DNA from: Pontitalea aquivivens
GTDB lineage: Bacteria; Pseudomonadota; Alphaproteobacteria; Rhodobacterales; Rhodobacteraceae
Assembly (NCBI RefSeq): GCF_046507575.1
Contig: NZ_JBKFEY010000002.1
Coordinates: 434,001 to 498,000 of the forward strand
Reading direction: 5' to 3'
Length of the DNA stretch: 64,000 nucleotides
Translations under genes and position numbers: made by a program
Notes under the pieces: generated by a model
The model's database searches: none
The model's input: only the letters and a program-made list of their open reading frames with translations
What the model was told of the DNA's origin: nothing
Shown here: positions 1 to 8,474 of the stretch, piece after piece
Layout of the letters: each line of letters opens with the position of its first letter
Position numbering within the stretch: the stretch's first letter is position 1

Positions 1-606
1 GGGCTGATGGTGCCCCCGGGGCTGGGCTTTGTGTGGTTTTCCGACCGTGCGGCCGAGGCGGGGCGCGCGGCCGATCTGGCAACGCCCTACTGGAACTGGC
101 GCCCGCGTGCCTTCGCCGAACAGTTCTATCAGCATTTTGGCGGCACCGCGCCCACGCATCACCTGTTCGGCCTGGCCGAGGCACTGCGGATGATCCTGGA
201 CGAAGAGGGCCTTCACCATGCCTGGGCACGCCATGCCACGCTTGCGCGCGCCGTCTGGGCCGCGTTTGATGCCTGGGGGCTGGGCGGCGACATCTCGCTG
301 AACGTGGTTGATCCGGCGCATCGGGGCCATTCGGTCACCGCGGCGCGAATCGGCGGGGGCGGCGCGGGCCGTCTGCGCCGCTGGTGCGAATCGCAGGCAG
401 GCGTGACGCTGGGTGTCGGTCTGGGCATGGCCGATCCGGGCAGCCCGGCCTATGACGATTTCCTGCGCGTGGCGCATATGGGCCACGTCAACGCCCATAT
501 GACGCTGGGCGCCCTGTCGGTGATGGAGTCCGGGATGACCGCGCTTGACATCGCCTTTCGTCCCGGCGGGATCGCCGCCGCGGCACAGGTGGTGGCAGGC
601 CGCTAG
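1..606 (+). CDS. Class V aminotransferase, alanine/serine-glyoxylate type (3' part only)
   Basis: The reading frame is open from base 1, so only the C-terminal ~201 residues are present. The first visible residues, GLMVPPGLGF, match the segment just after the PLP-binding lysine of alanine-glyoxylate and serine-glyoxylate aminotransferases, so that lysine lies just outside the window. The YWNWRPRAF and FGGTAPTHHLFGLAEAL stretches are also typical of this fold-type I family, which transfers amino groups to glyoxylate or pyruvate in the cytoplasm. The exact substrate (alanine, serine or pyridoxamine) cannot be decided from this part. The gene ends 5 bp from the stop of the convergent HisC-like gene. 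Confidence 0.85.
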   Translation, partial: GLMVPPGLGFVWFSDRAAEAGRAADLATPYWNWRPRAFAEQFYQHFGGTAPTHHLFGLAEALRMILDEEGLHHAWARHATLARAVWAAFDAWGLGGDISLNVVDPAHRGHSVTAARIGGGGAGRLRRWCESQAGVTLGVGLGMADPGSPAYDDFLRVAHMGHVNAHMTLGALSVMESGMTALDIAFRPGGIAAAAQVVAGR

Positions 607-611
607 CGGCC

Positions 612-1718
612 TCAGTCCCCCGCCGCTGCGATCGCCCGGGGCAGGGCGCGTGCAAAGGCCGCCATCGCCGCCTCGGGCCCGCAGGATACGCGGATGCAGC
701 GGTCCTGCGGCGCGACAAAAGGCATGCGCGCGAAGATGTCGCTCTCGATCAGCCCGGCCAGGACCGCTCGGGCAAAGGCGCCATCGCGGCCACAGTCGAT
801 GGTGACAAAGTTCGTCGCCGAAGGCAGGGCAGTCAGCCCGTTTCCGGCAGCGATCTGGCCAAGCCGTGCCCGTGACGCGGCGACCTTGGCGCGAATCCCG
901 GCCAGCCAGTCCTGATCCTCCAGCGCGGCCAGCGCGCCCGCCTGACTGATCCGGCACATGCCGAAATGGTTGCGGATCTTGTTGAAGGCGGTGATCAGGG
1001 GCGCTGCGCCTATGGCATAGCCCACCCGCGCGCCGGCCATGCCATAGCCCTTGGAAAATGTTCGCATCCGGATCACGCGCGGATCTTCGGGGTCTATCGC
1101 GGGGGCGGTGCCTTCGGGGGCCAGGTCAACATAGGCCTCATCCAGTACCATCAGCGTGCCATCAGGCACCCGCGTGACCATGTCGGCGATCACCCTGCCC
1201 GGGTGGTGCGAGCCCATCGGATTATCGGGATTGGCGATGTACATCAGCTTGGCGCGTGTGGCCGCGGCCAGCGTCAGCAGCGCCTCGGGGTCTTCGTGAT
1301 CGCCCTTGTAGGGAACCTTGTGCAGCACCCCGCCAAAGCCCGTGACATGATAGTTGAAGGTCGGATAGCCCCCTTCCGAGGTCACCACCGGGTCGCCCGG
1401 TCCCACGACCAGCCGCACCAGATAGCCCAGAAGCCCGTCAATCCCCTCGCCCACCACGATATTCTCGGGCCGGCAGCCATGATGCGCGGCCAGCGCCGCC
1501 CGCAGATCATGGTTTTCCGGATCGCCATACATCCAGACATCGGATGCGACGCGGGTCATGGCCTCGACTGCGCGGGGTGACGGACCAAAGCCGTTTTCAT
1601 TCGCCCCAAGCCGCGCCACAAAGGGGCGGTCACGCGCGCGCTCCTGCGTTTCCGGCCCGACGAAGGGGACCGAGGCGGGCAGACTGTCGATCAGCGGGGT
1701 ATAGCAAGGTCCGGTCAT
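612..1718 (-). CDS. HisC-like PLP-dependent aminotransferase (class I/II)
   Basis: 368 aa, fold-type I aminotransferase resembling histidinol-phosphate aminotransferase. The motif TFSKGYGMAGARVGY carries the expected PLP lysine. ANPDNPMGS and VLDEAYVDL match the cofactor-binding Asn and Asp segments, and RVSCGPE holds the arginine that usually binds the substrate carboxylate. No other his gene is nearby, so a histidine-pathway role is not supported by context; paralogues of this kind often act on aromatic or other amino acids. The start is the first ATG of the frame, with no strong Shine-Dalgarno sequence. Upstream lies a copy of the dispersed intergenic repeat (1767-1801) that follows valS. 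Confidence 0.85.
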   Translation of the reverse strand: MTGPCYTPLIDSLPASVPFVGPETQERARDRPFVARLGANENGFGPSPRAVEAMTRVASDVWMYGDPENHDLRAALAAHHGCRPENIVVGEGIDGLLGYLVRLVVGPGDPVVTSEGGYPTFNYHVTGFGGVLHKVPYKGDHEDPEALLTLAAATRAKLMYIANPDNPMGSHHPGRVIADMVTRVPDGTLMVLDEAYVDLAPEGTAPAIDPEDPRVIRMRTFSKGYGMAGARVGYAIGAAPLITAFNKIRNHFGMCRISQAGALAALEDQDWLAGIRAKVAASRARLGQIAAGNGLTALPSATNFVTIDCGRDGAFARAVLAGLIESDIFARMPFVAPQDRCIRVSCGPEAAMAAFARALPRAIAAAGD

Positions 1719-1766
1719 GCCCCAGTGCTAAGACTATTCCCGCCGCCCCGCAAGACTGCGCGAACG

Positions 1767-1801
1767 CTGCTTCTTCTTGGTCCAAATACTCCCGCCGGAG
1801 G
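1767..1801 (-). repeat. Dispersed intergenic repeat, copy a (short form, 3' of valS)
   Basis: On the plus strand it reads CTTCTTCTTGGTCCAAATA followed by CTCCCGCCGGAGG. The CTCC-CGCC-GGAG part can fold into a small hairpin. Read with valS transcription it is a GC hairpin followed by TATTTGGACCAAGAAGAAG, 35 bp past the valS stop. The same core recurs near 4948, 15264, 15294, 31437, 31619 and 37172. Confidence 0.75.
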
Positions 1802-1836
1802 CTTCTGCAGATACCGCGAAAGCCCCCGGCAGGGGA

Positions 1837-4800
1837 TCAGCCGATATCGGCCAGCCGTTTCACCGCAGCGGCGATCTTTGCCGCCTCTTCCTCGCCCTGG
1901 GCCAGCTTTTCGCGGGTCTCCTCGACGACATCCCCGGCGGCGCTTTCAATGAATTTCGGGTTGGCCAGACGCCCGCGCAATCCGCCCAGATCCTTGTCCA
2001 GCCTGGCCAACGCCTTTTCCAGCCGCGCCTTCTCGGCGGCCACGTCGATCACACCCTCCAGCGGCAGTGCAAACACCGCCCCCGGCGCCGCGATGGAAAT
2101 CGCGCCCTTTGGCACCGCCGCCTCGGTCAGGCTGTCGATCCGTGCCAGCCGGAAGATCAGCGCCTCATTGCGCGCCAGCGCCGTGCGCGCGGCCGCATCC
2201 GCCCCGGCCAGCACCATCGGCAGCTTGAGGCCCACCGGAACCCCCATCTGCGTGCGGCTTGACCGGATGTCCTCGATCAGGGTGATCACCCAGTTCATTT
2301 CCCGATCCGCCTCGGCGTCGATCAGCTCGGCGCCATAGCCGGGCCAGTCGGCATGGGCCAGCATCTTCGCCCGGTCCCCGGTCAGCACCCACAGCTCTTC
2401 GGTGATGAAGGGCATGATCGGGTGCAGCAGGATGTAGCACTGGTCCAGCACCCAGCGCATCGTCGCCCGCGTTTCGGCGGCATGATCGCCATCGAACAGG
2501 GGCTTGGCGAATTCCACATACCAGTCGCAGACCTTGCCCCAGACAAAGGCATAAAGCGCATTGGCCGCATCGTTGAAGCGGTAATTGGCAAGCGCCTCAT
2601 CCACCGCCTCGCGCACGCGGGCGGTTTCGCCGATGATCCAGCGGTTCACGGTATGGCTGGCCTCGGGCCGGCCCGACGCGGGGCCGTCAAAGACGCCGTT
2701 CATCTCGGCAAAGCGGGTAGCGTTCCATATCTTGGTGCCAAAGTTGCGATAGCCTGCGATCCGCGCGGTCGACAGCTTCAGATCGCGCCCCATCGCCGCC
2801 ATCGCGGTCAGGGTAAAGCGCACAGCATCCGCGCCGAATTCATCGATCAGCTCCAGCGGGTCCAGCACGTTGCCCAGGGATTTGGACATCTTCTTGCCCT
2901 TCTCATCGCGGACAAGGGCGTGGACATAGACGGTGTGGAACGGCACCTGATCGACCACCGCCAGCTGCATCATCATCATCCGGGCGACCCAGAAAAAGAT
3001 GATGTCGAACCCGGTGATCAGCACATCGGTGGGAAAGTATTTCGCCAGCTCGGGTGTATCCTCGGGCCAGCCCAGCGTCCCGATCGGCCACAGCCCCGAC
3101 GAGAACCAGGTGTCCAGCACATCCGGGTCGCGCCAGACCGGATAGACCAGATGCGTCGGGTCCTGGCTCAGGTTGTAATCGGCAAGGTTCGCGGCCAGCA
3201 TCTCCAGTGCCGCGGTACGGTCCGCCACCTCGACGATGCGGGCGTGGTTCAGAGGCGCGGGCAGGCCTGCGATGTCGTCGCGGAAGGCCTCGGCCACGCC
3301 GGCCAGATCGGCGGCGCAATGGTGGCGTGCGCCGGCATGAACCAGTCCGCCCTCGTTCAGCAGGCGGAACAGTTCGACCTCGTCCAGCGCGCTGTCACCC
3401 TCGTCATCGGCAAAGCCTTCGGCCCAAAGGTCCAGGCCATACCACACCGGGATCTGATGGCCCCACCACAGCTGGCGGCTGATGCACCAGGGTTCGATAT
3501 TCTCAAGCCAGTGGAAATAGACCTTGGCGTCGCGTTCCGGCAGGATCGTGGTGCGGCCCTCGCGTACGGCGTCGATCGCGGGCTGCACGATTTTCGCGGT
3601 ATCGACGAACCACTGGTCGGTCAGCATCGGCTCGATCACCACCTTGGATCGGTCGCCGAAGGGTTGCATGATCTTCTTCGCCTCGACATAGGGCACCATG
3701 TTGCCCTCGCCATCGGGGATCATCACGGCCAGCCCCTCGGCGGTGATCGCCTCGACCACGCGCTTGCGCGCCTCGAACCGGTCCAGGCCGCGCAATTCCT
3801 CGGGAACAAGGTTCACGCTGCTGACATCGCCCACCTCTTCCTCGCCGCGTGCGATCCGCCCCGCGATTTCGGCCGCATCGGCATAGGCCAGCCCGTCGGC
3901 CCGCATCCGCCCCTTGGTGTCCATCAGCGCATACAGGGGGATGTTGTTGCGCGTCGCCACCCCATAGTCGTTAAAGTCATGCGCCCCGGTGATCTTGACC
4001 GCGCCCGAGCCGAAATTCGGATCGGGATATTCGTCGGTGATGATCGGGATCAGGCGGCGGTGTTCCTTGGGACCCACCGGAATTTCGCACAGCTTGCCGA
4101 CGATCGCCGCATAGCGATTGTCCGACGGATGCACCGCCACCGCGCCATCGCCCAGCATGGTTTCGGGGCGGGTCGTCGCGATGCTGATATAGTCGCGCAC
4201 CTCGCGCAGCGTCACCTTGCCGTCGGCGTCGCGTTCGACATATTCATAGGTTTCGCCCCCGGCCAGCGGGTATTTGAAATGCCACATGTGGCCCGCAACC
4301 TCGATATTCTCGACCTCAAGGTCGGAAATCGCGGTCTCGAAATGGGGGTCCCAGTTCACCAGCCGCTTGCCGCGATAGATCAGCCCCTTGTGATACAGGT
4401 CGACAAAGACCTTGATCACCGCCTGCTGGAAATGCTCATCCATCGTGAAGGCGTTGCGCGACCAGTCGCAGGACGCGCCCAGCCGCTTCAGCTGGCTGAT
4501 GATCGTGCCGCCCGACTGTTCCTTCCATTCCCAGACCTTCCCAAGGAAAGCCTCGCGGCCCATCTCGCGCCGGCCCGGCAGGCCCGCCCTGGCCAGCTCG
4601 CGTTCCACCACCATCTGGGTGGCGATGCCCGCATGATCCTGCCCCGGCTGCCACAGCGTGTCAAAGCCGCGCATCCGGTGCCAGCGCACCAGGATGTCCT
4701 GCAGCGTGTTGTTGAAGGCGTGCCCCATGTGCAGGCTGCCGGTCACGTTCGGCGGCGGGATCATGATGCAGAAGGTTTCGTCCCGGCTGGCATTGGCGCC

Positions 4801-4884
4801 CGCCGCGAAACAGTGGCGCGCCTCCCACAGGGCGGCGATCCGCGCTTCGGCTTCAGCGGCGTTGAAGGTCTTTTCCATCGTCAT
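1837..4884 (-). CDS. valS: Valyl-tRNA synthetase
   Basis: About 1015 aa, class Ia aminoacyl-tRNA synthetase that charges tRNA-Val in the cytoplasm. The HIGH signature appears as HMGH near residue 53, in the NVTGSLHMGH context, and the KMSKS signature as KMSKSLGN near residue 665. The C-terminal ~65 residues form the usual ValS coiled-coil arm (GVIDVAAEKARLEKALARL and onward). An ATG lies further upstream at 4893, but the Shine-Dalgarno GGAAAGG directly abuts it; the same site is 9 bp from the ATG at 4884, which I therefore prefer. The gene stands alone between the Lrp-type regulator and the HisC-like gene, with repeat copies on both sides. Confidence 0.97.
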   Translation of the reverse strand: MTMEKTFNAAEAEARIAALWEARHCFAAGANASRDETFCIMIPPPNVTGSLHMGHAFNNTLQDILVRWHRMRGFDTLWQPGQDHAGIATQMVVERELARAGLPGRREMGREAFLGKVWEWKEQSGGTIISQLKRLGASCDWSRNAFTMDEHFQQAVIKVFVDLYHKGLIYRGKRLVNWDPHFETAISDLEVENIEVAGHMWHFKYPLAGGETYEYVERDADGKVTLREVRDYISIATTRPETMLGDGAVAVHPSDNRYAAIVGKLCEIPVGPKEHRRLIPIITDEYPDPNFGSGAVKITGAHDFNDYGVATRNNIPLYALMDTKGRMRADGLAYADAAEIAGRIARGEEEVGDVSSVNLVPEELRGLDRFEARKRVVEAITAEGLAVMIPDGEGNMVPYVEAKKIMQPFGDRSKVVIEPMLTDQWFVDTAKIVQPAIDAVREGRTTILPERDAKVYFHWLENIEPWCISRQLWWGHQIPVWYGLDLWAEGFADDEGDSALDEVELFRLLNEGGLVHAGARHHCAADLAGVAEAFRDDIAGLPAPLNHARIVEVADRTAALEMLAANLADYNLSQDPTHLVYPVWRDPDVLDTWFSSGLWPIGTLGWPEDTPELAKYFPTDVLITGFDIIFFWVARMMMMQLAVVDQVPFHTVYVHALVRDEKGKKMSKSLGNVLDPLELIDEFGADAVRFTLTAMAAMGRDLKLSTARIAGYRNFGTKIWNATRFAEMNGVFDGPASGRPEASHTVNRWIIGETARVREAVDEALANYRFNDAANALYAFVWGKVCDWYVEFAKPLFDGDHAAETRATMRWVLDQCYILLHPIMPFITEELWVLTGDRAKMLAHADWPGYGAELIDAEADREMNWVITLIEDIRSSRTQMGVPVGLKLPMVLAGADAAARTALARNEALIFRLARIDSLTEAAVPKGAISIAAPGAVFALPLEGVIDVAAEKARLEKALARLDKDLGGLRGRLANPKFIESAAGDVVEETREKLAQGEEEAAKIAAAVKRLADIG

Positions 4885-4947
4885 CGGCTGCATCCTTTCC
4901 GGCTTGTGCGCTCTTTACCGCCCGGCCCCCGCAAGGAAAAGCCTTCC

Positions 4948-5010
4948 CTTCGGCTTTGCCCAAATATCCCGGGGGGTGAGGGCGAAGCCCGAGGGGGGCA
5001 GCGCCCCCCT
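4948..5010 (-). repeat. Dispersed intergenic repeat, copy b (long form with hairpin)
   Basis: Plus-strand reading: CTTCGGCTTTGCCCAAATA, then a G-rich spacer, then the perfect dyad AGGGGGGC-AGC-GCCCCCCT at 4992-5010. The hairpin begins 6 bp after the stop of the minus-strand Lrp-type gene, so it probably acts as its terminator. Layout (hairpin, then TATTTGGGCAAAG) is the same as in the copy after trpS. Confidence 0.75.
4992..5010 (-). terminator. Hairpin terminator candidate of the Lrp-type gene
   Basis: Perfect 8-bp stem AGGGGGGC/GCCCCCCT with an AGC loop, 6 bp downstream of the regulator's stop codon. There is no U-run directly after the stem. It forms part of the repeat copy described at 4948-5010. 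Confidence 0.55.
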
Positions 5011-5016
5011 TCCTCT

Positions 5017-5448
5017 TCAGCTTGCGCGATCCAGCTTGGTCGACAGATGGATCAGGCTTTCCGACGATTTCACCCCCGTCAGCTCGCCGATCTGGTCCAG
5101 TACCGCATCCAGCTGTGCGGTCGAACTCGCTGCCAGCTGCAGCAGCAGATCGACCCGGCCCGATGTGGTGTGGATCTTTTCCACCTCGGCGATCGTCTTC
5201 AGCCGGGTCAGGATCGCGGCCTGCGATTTCGGCTCGATCGTCAGAAGAACCGTCGCGCGGATGCGGCCCTGACGCGCGGCCTCGCCCAGCTTTACCGTGT
5301 AGCCGGCGATGATGCCGCTGGTCTCCAGCCGTTCCAGACGGGCCTGTATCGTTGATCGCGCCACCTTCAGGCGCCGCGCCAGCGTTGCCACCGACATGCG
5401 CGCATCGCCCCCCAGAAGGCCCAGTATGCCCCGGTCCAGATCGTCCAT
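5017..5448 (-). CDS. Lrp/AsnC-family transcriptional regulator
   Basis: About 143 aa. The N-terminal part (MDDLDRGILGLLGGDARMSV, then ATLARRLKVARSTIQARLERLE) is the AsnC helix-turn-helix; the C-terminal part is the RAM ligand-binding domain (ATVLLTIEPKSQAAIL, IHTTSGRVDLLLQ). The frame is open further upstream, but family members start at MDDLD, so 5448 is chosen. The gene is divergent from the ornithine decarboxylase at 5672, and the shared gap is about 220 bp. By position it is a good candidate to control that gene in response to an amino acid or polyamine; this is inference from context. Confidence 0.88.
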   Translation of the reverse strand: MDDLDRGILGLLGGDARMSVATLARRLKVARSTIQARLERLETSGIIAGYTVKLGEAARQGRIRATVLLTIEPKSQAAILTRLKTIAEVEKIHTTSGRVDLLLQLAASSTAQLDAVLDQIGELTGVKSSESLIHLSTKLDRAS

Positions 5449-5520
5449 TTCGCCACTCTTCCACATTGACGGCAGTTTCGTCGTTCTAACGAAGAAATCT
5501 GGCAAATCTAGTCTTTCGAT

Positions 5521-5671
5521 TGATGAAAATCCGTCCCATATGCGCCGCCAGAGTTTTCAGGAAAAGGGCGGCTCATACGCACCTGGCCTGGTTGGTTGAA
5601 ACGCGTAAGCGTCTCCCGACCCGTCAAGCCGGGGCAAGAGGTGGCTGCGTTCTGTTGGCGAGGGAAAGCCG
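5521..5671 (+). ncRNA. Candidate speF-type structured leader RNA
   Basis: The speF motif is an established alphaproteobacterial RNA element always found upstream of ornithine decarboxylase genes. This ~150-nt leader precedes such a gene and folds by eye into several helices. TGCG-CCGCC (5541-5549) pairs with GGCGG (5567-5571) and CGCA (5578-5581). GGTTGG (5590-5595) pairs with CCGACC (5616-5621), enclosing GAAACGC-GTAA-GCGTCTC (5598-5615) with a GNRA-type loop. GGCT (5643-5646) can pair with AGCC (5667-5670) next to the ribosome binding site GAGGGAAA. Assignment to the Rfam family is from context and structure; no covariance search was possible. Confidence 0.55.
5598..5615. promoter_or_regulatory. 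Dyad GAAACGC-GTAA-GCGTCTC, also found upstream of rsmI
   Basis: 18-bp dyad with 7-bp arms (one mismatch) around GTAA. A close relative, GAAAACC-GTAA-GCGTTTC, lies at 44642-44659 in the lppC/rsmI gap. It could be a protein operator, or at RNA level a stem capped by a GNRA tetraloop inside the decarboxylase leader. Confidence 0.45.
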
Positions 5672-6817
5672 ATGGGACTGTCGAAGACTATATGGACCAA
5701 TCCGTCCGAAATCATCCGTATCAAACGGCCCGATCATCCGGTGCTGGTGTTCGCCCCGACCGTGCTGCAGGCGGCCGCGCGGCGGTTTCTGCACGGCTTT
5801 CCCGGGCTTGTGACCTATGCGGTCAAGTCGAACCCCGACAAGATCGTGATCGAGAATCTGGTGGCCGCCGGTGTGCGCGGTTTCGATGTGGCCTCGCCGT
5901 TCGAGATTGATCTGATCCGCCGTCTCGCGCCCGGGGCGGCGCTGCATTACCACAATCCCGTGCGCGGCCGGGACGAGATCGCCCATGCCGTGGCTGCGGG
6001 GGTAAAGGTCTGGTCGGTCGATTCGGCGTCCGAGCTGGACAAGCTGATCGGGATGGTCCCGGCGGATGCGGCCGAGATCGCGGTCCGGTTCAAGCTGCCG
6101 GTGGCTGGCGCGGCCTACAACTTTGGCGCCAAGTTCGGCGCGACCGCGCAACTGGCCGTGCAATTGCTGCGCCGGGTGGCCGATGCGGGCTTCATCCCCT
6201 CGCTGACCTTTCATCCGGGAACGCAATGCACCGATCCGATGGCCTGGGATGCCTATATCCGCACCGCTGCCACGATCAGCGCCGCGGCGGGCGTGGCGGT
6301 CGCGCGGCTGAACGTGGGCGGCGGTTTTCCCAACCACCGCACCAAAGGCCCCGCGCCGGTGCTTGAGGACATCTTTGCCCTGATCGACCGTGTCGCGACC
6401 GAAGCCTTTGGCGATGCGCGGCCCGCCCTTGTCTGTGAACCGGGGCGTGGGCTGGTGGGGGATGCCTTTACCCACGTCACCCGCGTGAAGTCGCTGCGTG
6501 ATGGCGAACATGTGTTCCTGAACGATGGCATCTATGGCGGTCTGGCCGAGCTGCCCCTGGTCGGTAATATCGACCGGATCGAGGTTTATTCCCCCGAAGG
6601 CCAACGCCGCACCGGTGCGCCGGCCGACCGCGTGGTCTTTGGCCCAACCTGCGATTCGGTGGACAGGCTGCCGGGCCATCTTTCGCTGCCTGCCGACATG
6701 GCCGAGGGCGATTTCGTCGCCTTCCTGGGCATGGGGGCCTATTCCTTGGCGACGAACACGCGCTTCAACGGCTTTGGCGCGCTGGAAATCGTCACCGCCC
6801 TGGCGCTGCGGGGCTGA
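5672..6817 (+). CDS. Ornithine decarboxylase, group IV PLP enzyme
   Basis: 381 aa, alanine-racemase-like TIM barrel plus C-terminal beta domain. The PLP lysine is Lys52 in TYAVKSNP. FHPGTQC, LNVGGGFP and CEPGRG are the substrate and phosphate-binding segments, and GPTCDSVDRL near residue 330 carries the catalytic cysteine that comes from the partner subunit of the dimer. The enzyme makes putrescine from ornithine, the first committed step of polyamine synthesis; lysine may also be used, since bacterial members can be bifunctional. The GAGGGAAA Shine-Dalgarno supports the ATG at 5672. A structured leader and a divergent Lrp-type regulator suggest control at both the RNA and the promoter level. 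Confidence 0.92.
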   Translation: MGLSKTIWTNPSEIIRIKRPDHPVLVFAPTVLQAAARRFLHGFPGLVTYAVKSNPDKIVIENLVAAGVRGFDVASPFEIDLIRRLAPGAALHYHNPVRGRDEIAHAVAAGVKVWSVDSASELDKLIGMVPADAAEIAVRFKLPVAGAAYNFGAKFGATAQLAVQLLRRVADAGFIPSLTFHPGTQCTDPMAWDAYIRTAATISAAAGVAVARLNVGGGFPNHRTKGPAPVLEDIFALIDRVATEAFGDARPALVCEPGRGLVGDAFTHVTRVKSLRDGEHVFLNDGIYGGLAELPLVGNIDRIEVYSPEGQRRTGAPADRVVFGPTCDSVDRLPGHLSLPADMAEGDFVAFLGMGAYSLATNTRFNGFGALEIVTALALRG

Positions 6818-6898
6818 TCACGCGCCCTTTCGTCAATGACCCGTTCAGAACCTTGCCCTATACTTTGGGTAAGGTTTCGTTCGTGGGATAGGGGCAGG

Positions 6899-8125
6899 AT
6901 GCGCGGGCAGTGGGCAAACCGGCTGCGGCTTGGCGGCGCGATCAGGGCGCTTTGGTCGCGTGTGGGCGCGCTCTTGCGCGGCCCCGCCGCCCCGGAACCC
7001 GGTGCTGCCCCGCCGGTCCGTCCGGTACGCGGTGCGCAGGACCATGTGATCTTGCTGGACGGCACCCGCGGCAGCCTGCGCGCGGGCGAAGAAACCTCGA
7101 TCGGGATCCTGTATCATTATCTGCGTGCGACCAATCCGCGTGCTTCGGTCTATTATGGCAAGGGGTTGCAGTGGCGCGAATGGCGTGACCTGTCGGATGT
7201 GATGCTGGGCTGGGGCGTCAACCGCCAGATCCTGCGCGCCTATGGCTGGCTGGCCAGCCGCTACCGTCCGGGGGATCGCATCTTTCTGATCGGCTATTCA
7301 CGCGGCGCCTTTGCGGCGCGGTCACTGGCGGGCATCATCGACCGCGTTGGCCTGTTGCGTCATCCGGACGCGACCGAACGCAACATCCGCCTTGCCTGGC
7401 GCTATTATGAGGCGGAAAAGCCGCCCCCCGTCGCCGCGATCTTTCGCCGCCGGTTCTGCCATGACGACACCCGGATTGAAATGGTGGGCGCGTTCGACAC
7501 GGTCATGGCGATCGGGAACCGGCTGCCCTTTCTTTGGATGCTGCACGAACCGCGCTATCGCTTTCATGATCATCGGCTGGGGCCGTCGGTCAATCACGGC
7601 TATCAGGCGCTGGCACTGGACGAAAGCCGCTCTGTTCTGGAGCCGCTGATCTGGGACAGCGGCGCCACCGGGGCCGCGCGTATTGAACAGGTCTGGTTCA
7701 AGGGCTGCCATGGCGATATCGGCGGCCAGCTTCCGGGCTTTGAGACGGCCCGACCGCTGGCCAATATTCCGTTGGCCTGGATGCTGGAACGGGCCGAGGC
7801 GCTGGGCCTGGCGCTGCCACCCGGCTGGCGCGCGGATTTCCCCTGTGATCCGGCCGCGCCTGCGGCGGGCAGCTGGCGCGGTTGGGGCAAGTTTTACCTG
7901 CTGCGTGCCCCGCGCGTGGTCGGCCGCGACCGAAGCGAGCGTATTCATGAAAGCGCGATCGGTGGGCGGCGTGACTGGCGGATGATCCTGCGCCCCTGGA
8001 TCGCCCGGCAGGATCGGCGGGCCGAACTGCTGCGTCTGGCCCGGCAACAGGCGGGGGAAGAGCCGGACCCGGGCGGGTCATCCGATCTGCGGGCGTCGGA
8101 CCTGCCCGTGCAGGATACCGCCTGA
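6899..8125 (+). CDS. DUF2235 (Tle1-like) alpha/beta hydrolase
   Basis: About 408 aa. VILLDGTRGSL (residues 50-60) is the DUF2235 N-terminal signature, GYSRG (132-136) is the nucleophile elbow with Ser134, FDTV is the likely acid segment, and WFKGCHGDIGG carries the conserved His-Asp-Gly-Gly motif. This domain occurs in type VI phospholipase effectors of the Tle1 group, but also in many stand-alone proteins. There is no signal peptide, and no VgrG, PAAR or immunity gene is near, so an effector role is not supported; a housekeeping lipase or esterase is as likely. The frame is open to 6836, but GGGGCAGG just before 6899 and the family length favour the start given. Confidence 0.8.
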   Translation: MRGQWANRLRLGGAIRALWSRVGALLRGPAAPEPGAAPPVRPVRGAQDHVILLDGTRGSLRAGEETSIGILYHYLRATNPRASVYYGKGLQWREWRDLSDVMLGWGVNRQILRAYGWLASRYRPGDRIFLIGYSRGAFAARSLAGIIDRVGLLRHPDATERNIRLAWRYYEAEKPPPVAAIFRRRFCHDDTRIEMVGAFDTVMAIGNRLPFLWMLHEPRYRFHDHRLGPSVNHGYQALALDESRSVLEPLIWDSGATGAARIEQVWFKGCHGDIGGQLPGFETARPLANIPLAWMLERAEALGLALPPGWRADFPCDPAAPAAGSWRGWGKFYLLRAPRVVGRDRSERIHESAIGGRRDWRMILRPWIARQDRRAELLRLARQQAGEEPDPGGSSDLRASDLPVQDTA

Positions 8126-8165
8126 TGACACAGGCAGGGTGGTCATGTGCGGGTGCCTGCGCGCG

Positions 8166-8303
8166 CTACATTGCCGCCTGGGCCTTGCGCGCTTCGCTGG
8201 TGATGGTCTGCCCGGCGGTGTCGATATCGCGCGCGGCGCCCTTCACGGTTTCACAGGCGCTCAGCATCAGCAGGGCGAACAGGGCAATTGGCAGGGTTTT
8301 CAT
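8166..8303 (-). CDS. Entericidin A/B-family small lipoprotein
   Basis: 45 aa: MKTLPIALFALLMLSAC is a short lipoprotein signal with the lipobox LSAC, followed by ETVKGAARDIDTAGQTI, which matches the entericidin pattern (TVKGAGxDIxxAGxxI). Such proteins are tiny outer-membrane or periplasmic lipoproteins; in E. coli they form an antidote/toxin pair linked to stationary-phase lysis, but in alphaproteobacteria the role is not established. Only one member is present here, without a partner. The frame continues upstream, but this ATG gives a proper signal peptide. Confidence 0.8.
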   Translation of the reverse strand: MKTLPIALFALLMLSACETVKGAARDIDTAGQTITSEARKAQAAM

Positions 8304-8474
8304 CGCAAGACGGTCCATGGGGTCAGGTCGAACATAGCAAGCCCGCCGCCGCCTGGCCAGCCCGCCCCGCATGGCTGTGCGCGGGGGCGTCCTCCGGCGT
8401 CCGTGGTGTTTCGCGCGGCAGGGTGACGGATGCGGCGTAACACATTGTTAACTTTATCGTGCGAAAAGTCGCGA

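Noticed and set aside
612..1718. hisC of a histidine operon
   Set aside because: No his genes are adjacent, and class I/II aminotransferases of this type have several substrates; only the family is supported.
2353..5355. 1,000-residue plus-strand open frame opposite valS
   Set aside because: Antisense shadow of a certain gene in GC-rich DNA; composition is rich in His, Gln, Arg and Gly with no domain, typical of a mirrored frame. The same reasoning removes the frames at 13384-15039, 15914-17668, 27529-29988, 31908-33944, 41869-43377, 50617-52239, 52002-54452 and 58540-60270.
6899..8125. Type VI secretion effector module
   Set aside because: Only the hydrolase domain matches; no VgrG, PAAR, Hcp or immunity-like neighbour is present.
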